The translations under genes were made by a program, and so were the position numbers. Of a stretch of DNA of 64,000 bases, positions 28,164-37,509 are shown one piece after another; the first letter of the stretch is position 1, and each line of letters opens with the position of its first letter. Below the pieces are notes generated by a model. That model saw nothing but the letters and a program-made list of their open reading frames with translations, ran no database searches and was not told where the DNA came from. Source of the stretch: RFSX01 sp965248155 (GTDB lineage: Bacteria; Bacteroidota; Bacteroidia; Chitinophagales; Saprospiraceae); NCBI GenBank assembly GCA_965248155.1, contig CBDFIO010000002.1, forward strand, positions 2,046,001 through 2,110,000, in the 5' to 3' direction.

Positions 28164-29348
28164 TTGTTTGGAGACAAAATCACAGTCGGATCTAATGCTG
28201 ACTTTCTATCAATTGAAATGGCATTAATAGCTTCAAATCCAGGAGATACGATCCTCATACAATATGGAAAATATTATGTTGAGAATCTTATTATCGAGAA
28301 ACCATTGACAATATTAGGTGAAAATCACCCTGAACTTATTTCTAAATCTGGCGAAGAAATTTTGACGATTAATGCCAATAATGTGAGTGTAGTTGGCCTA
28401 AGATTCAAACATGTAAAAACAAGTTACCTCAAAGAGAATTCAGCGATCAGAGTAAAAGAGAAGAAATATTTCCATATTGAAAATAATATAATCGATAGTT
28501 GCTTTTTTGGTATATATCTACAACACGGAAAAGATGGATCTATAATTAATAATACATTAATTGGAAATGCAACAACTGAAGCAGAATCAGGAAATGGAAT
28601 TCATGCCTGGCACAGTGATCGAATAGTGATTAAGGATAATACCGTAAAAGCCCATCGGGATGGCATCTATTTTGAGTTTGTAAATGAAAGCACTATTTCA
28701 GATAATCACAGCGAAGGAAATAAGAGATATGGTCTTCATTTTATGTTTTCAAATGATAACGAATACATCAATAATATTTTCAAGAATAATGGAGTGGGCG
28801 TGGCTGTGATGTTTTCCAGAAGAATTAAAATGATTCACAATGAATTCATCTATAACTGGGGTGGATCATCATATGGTTTGCTATTGAAAGAAATTCTGGA
28901 TGGAGAAATATCAGATAATATATTCCACCAAAATACTATAGGAATTTTTGTTGAAGGATCCAATAGAATTGAATACGCTAATAACCATTTTACGAGAAAC
29001 GGATGGGCGATTAAATTTTCTGGAGGATGTGAAGACAATGTTATCCATCATAATAATTTTATAAATAATTCATTGGACCTCGTCATCAGCTCCAAATTAA
29101 GTTCTAATTCAATTCACCATAATTATTGGAGTAATTACAATGGATATGATCTGGATAAAGACAATATTGGTGATGTTCCTTATTATCCCATAAAGCTATT
29201 TTACTACATTATCGACCGTACTCCGGAAGCTATTATTTTAATGCGAAGCTTGTTTGTTGATATTATCAATTTTGCGGAGAAAGTAAGTCCAATTTTTACG
29301 CCAAAAGATGTATTCGACCAATACCCATTAATGGAGAAAGTGATATGA
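28164..29348 (+). CDS. nosD: NosD, periplasmic copper-site assembly protein; N-terminus broken
   Basis: 394 residues from a TTG at 28164. Right-handed beta-helix of CASH/PbH1 repeats: units such as NVSVVGLRFKHV, HIENNIIDSCFFGIYLQ, IIKDNTVKAHRDGIYFE, IRGYGLHFMFSND-like and NNHFTRNGWAIKFSGG. NosD works with the NosFY ABC transporter in assembling CuZ. An upstream ATG at 28101, overlapping nosL, begins in the same frame and reads a signal peptide (MPLKLQNIITSLLIICF) but stops at TAA 28152-28154; TTA instead would give one continuous protein. As written, the product lacks a signal. Overlaps nosF by four bases. Confidence 0.85.
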   Translation: MFGDKITVGSNADFLSIEMALIASNPGDTILIQYGKYYVENLIIEKPLTILGENHPELISKSGEEILTINANNVSVVGLRFKHVKTSYLKENSAIRVKEKKYFHIENNIIDSCFFGIYLQHGKDGSIINNTLIGNATTEAESGNGIHAWHSDRIVIKDNTVKAHRDGIYFEFVNESTISDNHSEGNKRYGLHFMFSNDNEYINNIFKNNGVGVAVMFSRRIKMIHNEFIYNWGGSSYGLLLKEILDGEISDNIFHQNTIGIFVEGSNRIEYANNHFTRNGWAIKFSGGCEDNVIHHNNFINNSLDLVISSKLSSNSIHHNYWSNYNGYDLDKDNIGDVPYYPIKLFYYIIDRTPEAIILMRSLFVDIINFAEKVSPIFTPKDVFDQYPLMEKVI

Positions 29349-30081
29349 TAGAAATAAATGGATTATATAAGTCCTTCGGGAAAAATGATGTTTTGAAAGA
29401 TATTGATCTTGATTTTTCAAAACCAGGAATCGTAGCTATTCTTGGGCCTAATGGATCCGGTAAAACGACCTTGCTAAAGTGCTTTTTGGGATTGACAAGA
29501 TTTGATGAAGGCGAGATTAAGTATAGAGGTAAATCTGTTCTAAATCAATATGATTATAGGAGACAATTGAGCCATCTGCCACAGATAGCTTGCTTTCCGG
29601 AGAACTTGACAGGCCAGGATCTGATACTAATGATCAAAGATCTTAGAGGAGGAAGAACCAATGAAAGCTACTTTATTGATCTGTTTGATCTGAAAGGGGA
29701 AATTCATAAAAAAATGGGTACCTCTCAGGAGGGAACAAACAAAAAATTAATTTGTTATTGTCACTCATGTTTGATAATCCATTGTTAATACTTGATGAGC
29801 CGACATCTGGTTTGGATCCTCTGGCGATCATTAATCTGAAAGCTTATTTAAAGAGGGAAAGAGAAAGAGGGAAGCTTATTTTAATAACGACACACATAAT
29901 GAGTTTTGCAGAAGAACTTGCTGATCAGGTTGTGTTCTTGATGGATGGACGTATATATTTTAATGGAGCCATGCAAAGCTTGATGATGAAGCATAAGGCA
30001 TCAAGTCTGGAGTTAGCAATAGCGAAAATATTAAATGCAAATACATCTCATTTGATTAATATAAAATCAAAAGCAATATGA
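29345..30081 (+). pseudogene. nosF: NosF, ABC transporter ATPase, frameshifted
   Basis: Walker A GPNGSGKTT is near residue 36 and HLPQIACFPENLTGQDLI (Q-loop) follows. The frame is lost at 29721-29722 (CC): as written the signature reads TSQEG, but one extra C gives TLSGGNKQKINLLLSLMF and joins the second half, with Walker B LLILDEPTSGLDP and the H-loop ITTHIM. Corrected length is 245 residues, normal for NosF. With NosY it forms the transporter that energises NosD. Start codon overlaps nosD; stop overlaps nosY by four bases. Confidence 0.85.
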
Positions 30082-30860
30082 TGAAGGTCTTCAAATATAG
30101 TTTGTATGATATGGTCCGTAATCGTTGGATGATTTTATATTTTGGGTTTTTTCTGGCCCTGACTTTTTCCCTATTGTTACTTAGTAATGACATTCCTAAA
30201 TTGATCATAAGCTTAACAAATGTTATACTGGCCTTGACGCCTCTGATTGGCATTCTGTTCGGTGCTATGTATTATTATAATTCCTCAGACTTCATCAAAT
30301 TATTACTTGCCCAACCACTTTCAAGAAAATCAATCTTTATTGGATTATATTTTGGCCTCGCTCTTTCTTTGTGTATCAGCCTTGTAGCCGGAGTAACAAT
30401 ACCGCTTTTGTTTTACGGGATTATGAGTTCACAAGAACTGGGAACCTTCATTATTCTACTCTTAATGGCCTGCACACTTACTATAGTATTTTCATTGCTT
30501 GCTTTTATCATCGCAATGAAAAATGAGAACAAGATCAGAGGACTTGGTATTGCAATCTTTATGTGGTTGTTTTTTGCAATTATTTATGATGGCATTTTTC
30601 TTTTACTCCTGTCAACCTTTAGTGATTACCCATTAGAGAATTTAACAATCGGCCTCACTAGTTTTAACCCTGTTGATCTGGCTAGAATTCTTATTCTTCT
30701 TAAATTGGATATTTCAGCTATGATGGGTTATACCGGTGCTGTATTACAGAAATTTCTAGGGAGTCAACTAGGTTATGTGTTCATTATTTCTGTCCTCTTT
30801 ATTTGGATTGTACTTCCCTTCAGATGGATGGTAAATCTTGGTATGAAAAAAGACTTCTGA
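30078..30860 (+). CDS. nosY: NosY, ABC transporter permease
   Basis: 260 residues, six hydrophobic segments in the ABC-2 pattern (WMILYFGFFLALTFSLLLL, ILALTPLIGILFGAMYYY, IGLYFGLALSLCISLVAGV, FIILLLMACTLTIVFSLLAFI, LGIAIFMWLFFAIIYDGIFL, YVFIISVLFIWIVLPF). The segment LLLAQPLSRKSIFIG after the second helix is shared by NosY proteins and related permeases. It partners NosF. Last gene of the nos cluster. Confidence 0.92.
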   Translation: MMKVFKYSLYDMVRNRWMILYFGFFLALTFSLLLLSNDIPKLIISLTNVILALTPLIGILFGAMYYYNSSDFIKLLLAQPLSRKSIFIGLYFGLALSLCISLVAGVTIPLLFYGIMSSQELGTFIILLLMACTLTIVFSLLAFIIAMKNENKIRGLGIAIFMWLFFAIIYDGIFLLLLSTFSDYPLENLTIGLTSFNPVDLARILILLKLDISAMMGYTGAVLQKFLGSQLGYVFIISVLFIWIVLPFRWMVNLGMKKDF

Positions 30861-30932
30861 ATTCAATTCCTATAGATTAATTTATCATCTTTGATTTTCG
30901 AACAATCTAATTTTTCAGTTGTTTAATTCATA

Positions 30933-31780
30933 ATGATTACAAGAGGAATAGCTTTCATACTTATTGCAACTTTTTCGTTCGCTTTCATGAACGCTTTGGC
31001 TAAAGAACTGATGAATTTCCATCCACTCCAGGTTGTATTTTTTAGAGCCGCCAGAACATTTGCAGTCATTTTTCCAATGATTTTATATAAAAGAATTCCG
31101 ATTATTGGTAATAATCCTAAACTGTTATTCTATCGCGCCCTAGCAGGAGTTCTATCCCTGTCAACATTTTTTTTGCATTACAAAACATTCCTCTTGGATC
31201 AGCAATCTCAATACGATACCTGGGCCCAATCTTTGGAGCAATATTGGCATTTCTTTATTTAAAAGAAAAAATTAACCTGCTCCAATGGCTAAGTTTTACA
31301 ATAGCATTTGCTGGTGTATTATTATTAAAAGGATTTGATATAAGAATAGATTTTCTCAATTTCTTCCTGGTATTAATATCTGCACTATTTATAGGAATCG
31401 TCTTTGTACTTATTCGATTTTTGAGTTCTCGCGAGCATTATCTTATCATCATAAATTATTTTATGGTGGCCTGTATAATGATCAGTTTATTATTTCTTAA
31501 TTATTGGAGATTGCCTGTTGGAAATGAGTGGTACTCAGTAATAGGGATAGGTCTCTTTGGGTTGATAGGCCAGATCTATATGACCAGAGCATTCCAAACT
31601 GAAGAAACAAGCGTACTTGCACCTTTCAAATACATGGAATTGGTATATGCACTTATTATGGGTTATGTATTTTTTGGAGAGGCGTACGGTTTATTACCAT
31701 TCCTTGGGATTGTCTTAATTATTGGAGGAATGCTGTTGAATGTTTATGCTAAAAGAAAGGCAGAAATAAAAACGACTTAG
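30933..31780 (+). pseudogene. EamA/DMT-type transporter, frameshifted
   Basis: The first half (MITRGIAFILIATFSFAFMNALAKELM) has the EamA N-terminus; the frame is lost at about 31187-31192 and continues in the second half (LYLKEKINLLQWLSFTIAFAGVLLL, later ALIMGYVFFGEAYGLLPFLGIVLIIGGMLLN). Adding one T gives KTFPLGSAISIRYLGPIFGAIL across the break and a 282-residue protein with ten helices, the family norm. DMT exporters move small metabolites; the substrate is unknown. Starts 72 bases after nosY, same strand. Confidence 0.82.
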
Positions 31781-31851
31781 AAGTCAATTCCGGTTACAGT
31801 TACTTAATCTATTGAAAATTCAAAGATTTTCTCCTTTTATAAATGGGAAAT

Positions 31852-32301
31852 TTATTTCTCAAAATGTGAAGTAATCGTTCCTTTATTACCAGCGATTTCA
31901 ATTAACCACTCTGCTTCAACAGCTTGGTTATTTGCTTTTATTAGAGTCCAGTGATCTACTTTCCCATCTGATTTGTATAGGATCAAGGAATCTAAAGCCG
32001 GTTGCTCCCAAATAAAATCTTGTTCTTCTATAAAATCCTGACCCAGCAATGTGACATCAAACGATGCGAAACCTGTATTGTCATTTAAAAATTCAACATA
32101 TCCGTCAGGGGTGTCATCTACATCTGACTGAGGTATTCCAATTATCGTTGCATCACCAGCAACTCTAATAAAATTCCATTTTCCAGGAATCTCAAAATCA
32201 TCAGCAATATCCTTTTCTGCGGGTTCCATATCTTCTGGACTACAGGAAATAATTATTAAGGATAAACTTAAACAAAGTGCAAGAAAATATTTTATACTCA
32301 T
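31852..32301 (-). CDS. Small lipoprotein, lipocalin-like
   Basis: 149 residues. Lipoprotein signal LALCLSLSLIIISC, then a short acidic stretch and a beta-rich domain with GKWNFIRVAG near its start, DGYVEFLNDNTGFASF and a terminal EIAGNKGTITSHFEK. This is the pattern of small lipocalin-like lipoproteins common in Bacteroidota; ligand unknown. One base separates it from the PAP2 gene, so it is in the same minus-strand operon. Confidence 0.6.
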   Translation of the reverse strand: MSIKYFLALCLSLSLIIISCSPEDMEPAEKDIADDFEIPGKWNFIRVAGDATIIGIPQSDVDDTPDGYVEFLNDNTGFASFDVTLLGQDFIEEQDFIWEQPALDSLILYKSDGKVDHWTLIKANNQAVEAEWLIEIAGNKGTITSHFEK

Positions 32302-32302
32302 A

Positions 32303-32854
32303 TCAGGAACCTATTGAAATTCTGGCGCCCAAGATAAAACTATTTTGACTTATTGATGGGCTTAACTGTATCTTATTGTTTACACTTGTCGTGAAGAGTA
32401 AGGCAGTTATAGATCCTAAAGCTGCTCCTCCAAGGACATCCCATATATCATGCGGCGGTGATTTTCCCTGGAATCGGCTATAACCAACATAGGAAGCGAT
32501 CACCAGGGCCGGAATACCATATTTTTTCCCATACCTTTTGTAAATAAATGCAGCACTAAAAAAAGATGCTGCCGTATGACCGGAAGGAAAGGCATGATTG
32601 CCACCATTAGGTCTTTCTTTATTAATCAATCTTTTTAATGAATGAGTGGTTAGGAAATTAACTCCAAAACCGATTAAAAATTCTTTGGATCCCTGTGGAT
32701 CTTTTTCAATCAAGGTCATAGCAATAGCAGACAATGGTAAAGCGACTTCCAATACATCACCTGAAGTTCTTATGAATGTTTCCTGCGCAGAATACGAAGA
32801 CAAACAGAAGCACAAAATGTAAATTAGGAATAGGGGTCTATTTTTGGGATTCAT
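32303..32854 (-). CDS. PAP2-type phosphatase, membrane/periplasmic
   Basis: 183 residues. Signal or first helix LFLIYILCFCLSSYSA. PAP2 motifs are KRLINKERP (K-x6-RP), FPSGHTAAS (PSGH) and SRFQGKSPPHDIWD. The third motif has seven residues between SR and His instead of the usual five, which is odd. PAP2 enzymes remove phosphate from lipid phosphates or undecaprenyl pyrophosphate at the envelope; substrate here unknown. Located 17 bases downstream of the broken LVIVD gene and one base before the lipoprotein gene. Confidence 0.82.
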   Translation of the reverse strand: MNPKNRPLFLIYILCFCLSSYSAQETFIRTSGDVLEVALPLSAIAMTLIEKDPQGSKEFLIGFGVNFLTTHSLKRLINKERPNGGNHAFPSGHTAASFFSAAFIYKRYGKKYGIPALVIASYVGYSRFQGKSPPHDIWDVLGGAALGSITALLFTTSVNNKIQLSPSISQNSFILGARISIGS

Positions 32855-34325
32855 AAGTTAAAATAATTTTTTCATTCCGGAATTTCAATATTATTTACAA
32901 ATGTAGCCAGTTGAGCAATTTTAGTTTCTAATATTATTATTTCTTGGGATTGTCTGTTAATAATTTCTTCCATCCTGGAAATTTTATCTTCACACAACAA
33001 TCCGCTGGTAGACTTTTTAAATGGGGCCTTATCTAATGATGGGATAATTGTATGTTCTTCATCTTCCACATAGACCAGTTTTTCTCCACTTAATCGTTCT
33101 AACAATCTAATGCTTTTAAGCATGTCGACATTTATTTTTTTTCCGTTCCTTTCGGAATAATATGACCACGCCATTTCTTCAGAAGATTCTCCTATTAGAG
33201 AAAAGTTGTGCGGTGAAAGTGTCGTAATATTACCCGCTTCATCCCTGACTTTTAATTCTGAAGTGACTGCAACATCTTCAGCATAAATTTGAATAGTACC
33301 AGGCGGGGAATAGGATGGTAGAGTATCATTAATGAGCATTAATGTACCTGAGAGCCCAATATTACCATTAGAATAAATCCCGGAAGAACCGACGTTGATT
33401 CCTGAGCTAACCTGCAGTTGCCCTTTGACGACAGCATCATTCCGAACTTGTAAATTACCGGCTTCAAGAAGATTCGCTGACAAACCAGGTAAGTCTGCTC
33501 CAGAAATATCAATAATTTTCAAATCGTCTGAACTGAAATCAATAACATAAACATATCGATTTGCAGCTGATACAGCTAAAGGAGAAGATCCAATTAAAAC
33601 GCTATCTATATAATTCAGGATTGGAAGGATCGCTCACATCTATTATTTTAACATCATGTGTGCCAATGTCGCAAACGAAAGCATAATCTCCGTCTATAGA
33701 AATACCATTTGGAGTAGTTCCAATTCCAAGACTTCCGGTAAGCATTGGACTTGTTGGATCTGAAATATCAATAACTTTAATATCCTCAGATTCGGAATCT
33801 ACGATATAAGCATAACTATTGGAAACATCCAATCCATTTGCAAGCCCTCCAATAGTTAAACACCCAGTTAATACTGGTGAAGCTGGATTAATGATGTCAA
33901 TGATTTTGAGATCGTCCGCATCTCCATCAACAATATAAGCATATCGACCTAAGACCCTGAGTGCTCTTGGGGCAGTACCAATAGCAAAACTCGAAACTTG
34001 GCTTGGTGAAAATGGATTGGAAATATTGATGATTTTTAAATCCTCTGAATCCATATCAGCAACGTATGCATAATTTCCTGAAACAATTATTGCTATAGGA
34101 TTTCCACCAATTCCAAGTATACCAGTCACAATAGGAGATGAAGGATTTGATATATCTATGATTTTGAGGTCATCAGAAGAAGAATCAACAACATAAGCAT
34201 ATCTTCCACTTACATAGACTGAATTAGGGTTGCCTCCAATACCAACAGAACCAATAAGTGTGGGAGATGTAGCATCAGAGCAATCTATTATTTTCAAATC
34301 GTTAGTATCAAAATGTGGTGCTGGG

Positions 34326-35109
34326 TCAAATAGGCTGATGATCTCCATAAGTTCCTGATTTATAATAGTATTTTTCGATGTACATACCAATGACATTATC
34401 GTGAATCTGTTCATTTTTGGAAAAGCAAATGGTTTTTCTATTAAGACGTTTGATATGCGTTCTAAAATTCAAGTTTTTCCGTTCTATTTTCCAAGTCAAA
34501 TCTTTCCCAATAGTATGTAAGCTTTTTGGCAATGACCTACTATAAGCTCCCCAATCATCCGTATAATAGTCACCAATGGGAATGTCTTTAAGAAGATCCA
34601 GAAGTTTTTCAAAGCTCTCATCGGTACGCTTTCCATTAACCCAAGCCAAAATCATCCCGGAATGCTTATCCATCGCATACCAAGTCCACCTTTGATTCGC
34701 CTTACTGCCAACATAAGACCAAAACTCATCTGCCTCTGCTGTATAGTGAAAACTTACTGCCAAATTATCAAGGCTTTGAACTTCTTCCTTGTTCAATAGA
34801 TAAGGGTTCACTTGAAGCGTTTTTTTTTAAGTGAGCTATCACCGTATTTTTATTGATCCCTAAAATCCTTGCTGTATCTCGAACCCCTGAACTATTGAGA
34901 ATTAATGAGTCAATTTGTTCTTTAACACCGGGCTCTCTGGCTTTATAGCTATAGCTATAGCTATAGCTAAGTTGAAAACTCTTTTTGCAGACTTTACAAC
35001 GCCAACGTTGTCTCCCGTTTTCTCTATGACCATTCTTTTGAAGGTCAGTACAATTGCAATGGGGACAAGTAATAGTAGTAGTAGTAGTAGTAGTAGTAGT
35101 ATGTTCCAT
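34326..35109 (-). CDS. IS1-family transposase in two frames
   Basis: The first part (35109-34768) has a Thr run, a zinc ribbon (CPHCNCTDLQKNGH, RWRCKVCKKSF), and a helix-turn-helix (GVRDTARILGINKNTVIAHL). The second part (34811-34326) has the DDE catalytic core (ADEFWSYVG, WYAMDKHSG, YYTDDWGAY, later Glu). The halves are in a +1 relation across a run of nine A (minus strand, 34820-34828). Eight A would give HLKKTLQVNPYLLNK and a single 260-residue protein, the form of many Bacteroidota IS1 elements; classical -1 shifting would meet TGA after three codons. Confidence 0.82.
34944..34967. repeat. Hexanucleotide repeat in the IS1 transposase
   Basis: Four tandem copies of TATAGC, coding for the alternating Tyr-Ser run YSYSYS. 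Confidence 0.9.
35073..35101. repeat. Trinucleotide repeat at the IS1 transposase start
   Basis: About ten tandem TAG/AGT units, coding on the minus strand for a nine-Thr run directly after MEH. Confidence 0.9.
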
Positions 35110-35560
35110 GTGCTAATATAAGAAACTCAACCTATTTAAACCACTATCCAAAATCTGTTATATAAGCATAGTTGCCTGAAACATAAATTGAAACTGGCGT
35201 AGTACCGATTGCTAATGATCCTGTAACAACCGCATCTTCCGGTAGTAATATAATGCCGCCTCCACTTATTTCAAGATTTTGAGAAACAGCAATTATACTG
35301 TATGTTGAGATAAAAAAGACTAGCAAAAAATTGAAAATCAGAGTTCTCATGATGTTAAGTTTTGGTTGATTTGTAAACTGAGTCATTTGAATAATTCTCA
35401 CCCCTATATCATACTGCTAATGCAAGGCTTGATTATAGCTCATCAATTTCTTTCTCAATACGAAGATTTCAATTCTGCAAACTCAATTACAACTTCGTTT
35501 CTTCTCATTCATCATCATCTGTTTTTTTTGTTTGAGAGAGTAAAAGGGATTTAATATCAG

Positions 35561-36432
35561 CTAATTCTTGTTTAAGATATCCACTTTTGCTAATTCCTTT
35601 TGAAGTGACTCAATCTGAACTTGCTGTTCTTGAATAGCTTTTATAGCGACTACTGAAAATCCTGCATAATTAATACTGAGTAGTTTGTCTGCTTCAGTTT
35701 CTCCTGTCTCATTCACAAATTCCGGAAATAGTTCAATGGCTTCTTGAGCTATAAATCCTACGGATTTTTCAATTTGCTCCTTATCGTCTTTAAAAAAGTA
35801 CTTTTTGGCGGATAATTTAAGCAACGAAGGAAGAACAAGACCTATAGGTTCAATTTTTTCTTTTAAGCGTAGATCAGAGACAGCAGAGTAAGTTCCATCG
35901 ACATCGCTGAAATCCCCTTTTTTTATATTTCCAAAATACAATGACAAATCAGCAGTGCTGTTTTGGACATACAATGTCCAACTGTTATTGTTGGCACCTG
36001 CATTTTCAATCATCAATCCATGTGTACTTGGTCCAACAGCGTGAACCAAATGAATATCCCGACTTGGTGTGTTTGTTCCTATTCCAACTCGATCTTCTCC
36101 TCCATCGACGAATAGCATGGCTGATTCACTATCGCTTTCAACCCTAAAGTCGGCATTGGTACTCAATTCATTGAATATGGCATCTCCCCTGACATCCAAT
36201 ACTGCATTGGGAGCTCCTGTACCAATACCAATACGGTCATTTCCTGCATCAAGAAAGAACATATCGATTTCTGTATCACTTTCTATACGAAAATCATTAT
36301 CATTACCATCATTGTTAAATATGGCCGAACCAGCAACATCTAAAGTTGCTGAAGGGGCTGATTTACCTATTGAGATTCTGTTGTTAAGACCATCAAGGTA
36401 AAACATAAAGGATTCAGAATCACTTTCGATTC
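35561..36432 (-). pseudogene. S74 fibre gene lacking its 5' end
   Basis: The open frame (about 290 residues) starts at the edge of IS3 copy A; the first few residues come from the IS end. It has three repeats of about 48 residues (RIGIGTGAPNAVLDVRGD) like the 15227 gene, then a C-terminal region with S74 chaperone features (SDLRLKEKIEPIG, VGFIAQEAIELFPEFV, INYAGFSVVAIKAIQEQQ) and a coiled-coil end. Signal peptide and N-terminal modules are missing and are not found elsewhere in the window. The S74 domain itself looks complete. The IS insertion or a later deletion removed the head. Confidence 0.8.
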
Positions 36433-36480
36433 TGTAGGTCTTCAAACCAAAGTGGACAATAAGTGAATAAAATTAAGTTA

Positions 36481-37509
36481 ACGTGAGTTCGACGTAAGGA
36501 AGTGGAAAAATAGGATAAAAAGAAAGAGCAATTTTGTTTATCTTAATAGTTGATAATCAATTAATTAAAACAAAAAAGCTCTACTATGAAAGATAGTCAA
36601 ATTATTGCAATTTTCTGTGCTTTCGATGATTTTTTCACCGATTTTGATCACTTTTAAAAATCTCATACCCTAGAGGGAAAGAAAAATCGACGGAATCGTA
36701 CCTGCAGGTTATCCATGAGCGAGGTGATGAGCATCATCGTATTTTTTCATATGAGTGGATACCGTTGCTTTAAGCACTTTTACCAGAATCATGTCTGCCA
36801 ACATATGCGCGGCTATTTTCCCAATCTGGTATCTTATAATCGGATGGTGGAGTTGCAAACCAAAGCGGTCCTACCATTAGCCTTGTTTGTAAAGATGTAC
36901 CGAATGGGTAAATGTAGTGGGATATCCTTTATTGATTCAACCAGTATCCGGGTCTGTCACAATCGAAGGATTCATTCCCACAAGGTGTTTGCTGGACTGG
37001 CCAAACGAGGCAAGACTTCAAAGGGTTGGTTTTATGGTTTCAAACTTCATCTGGTTCATAATGACCGGGGCGAAGTGATTGATTTTCAACTCACTCCGGG
37101 CAATGTGCATGATAATGCCGTATTGAAGTGTAAACGGTTTATGAAGAAGGTCTATGGCCGGTTGTTCGGTGATAAAGGCTATATTGTCAACAAGCAAATC
37201 TTTGACACTCTTTTCTTGAGAGGTATTCATTTGATTACTAAGTTGAGACGGAATATGAAATCCAAAATGATTACACCCCTACAGGATGCTCTTCTGCTCC
37301 GAAAACTTGCTATCTCTGAAACCATTATTGACCAACTCAAAAATATTTCACAGATCGAACATACAAGGCATCGTTCCTTTGCCGGATTTTTCGTCAATAT
37401 ACTTGGTGGACTTTGTGCCTACGGGTTTAAAGAATCTAAACCCTCCATTTATAAGAATCTGGTCGATACCAAACAACTCCTTTTGGCCTAGTCTTACATC
37501 GAACTCACG
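36481..37509 (+). mobile_element. IS982-family element inside IS3 copy A
   Basis: 1029 bp with ends ACGTGAGTTCGACGTAAG and the complement of CGTGAGTTCGATGTAAG, flanked by the exact 8-bp duplication TTAAGTTA (36473-36480 and 37510-37517). The duplicated bases include the TAA stop of the host orfB, so that gene is unharmed. Confidence 0.9.
36586..37491 (+). pseudogene. IS982-family transposase with in-frame stop
   Basis: From ATG at 36586 the frame reads KDSQIIAIFCAFDDFFTDFDHF and then TAA at 36655-36657; beyond it the same frame continues with SHTLEGKKNRRNR and the body MSEVMSIIVFFHMSGYRCFKHFYQ, HRRIHSHKVFAG, GKTSKGWFYGFKLHL and FGDKGYI. These are IS982 hallmarks with DDE residues (FIDSTS, DKGY). 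TTA in place of TAA would give a normal ~301-residue protein. As written, only an internal start (36715) could make a shortened product. Confidence 0.85.

Larger units (their letters stand above)
34317..35148 (-). mobile_element. IS1-family insertion sequence (832 bp)
   Basis: Ends GGTGCTGGGTCAAATAGG (left) and the complement of GATAGTGGTTTAAATAGG (right), imperfect inverted repeats with 16 of 22 positions equal. Flanked by 8-bp target copies CAAAATGT (34309-34316) and CAAAATCT (35149-35156), one mismatch. It interrupts the LVIVD gene. Confidence 0.85.
32872..35401 (-). pseudogene. LVIVD seven-blade propeller protein, split by IS1 and frameshifted
   Basis: Gene order on the minus strand: signal peptide and first blade up to YAYITDF (35401-35157), IS1 (35148-34317), then blades 2-7 and a C-terminal region (34308-32872). 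Joining at the 8-bp target duplication restores ITDFDTNDLKIIDCSD, matching the blade pattern of the S74 gene. A second lesion, one extra base near 33605-33615 (SNPEL to IDSVLIG), breaks the frame after blade 6. Restored, it codes for about 562 residues ending in LSPHNFSLIGESSE and a coiled coil (ISRMEEIINRQSQEIIILETKI). The C-terminus has no S74 domain. Paralogue of the propeller in 15227-18541. Confidence 0.85.

Noticed and set aside
34820..34828. Classical IS1 -1 frameshift site
   Set aside because: The heptamer is in phase but the -1 frame stops after three codons; the second half is in the +1 frame.
36428..36440. TACAGAAT at the 3' edge of IS3 copy A, like the interrupted orfB of copy B
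   Set aside because: The next bases diverge at once and fit the S74 repeat (RIESDSES), so it is chance and not the missing half of copy B.
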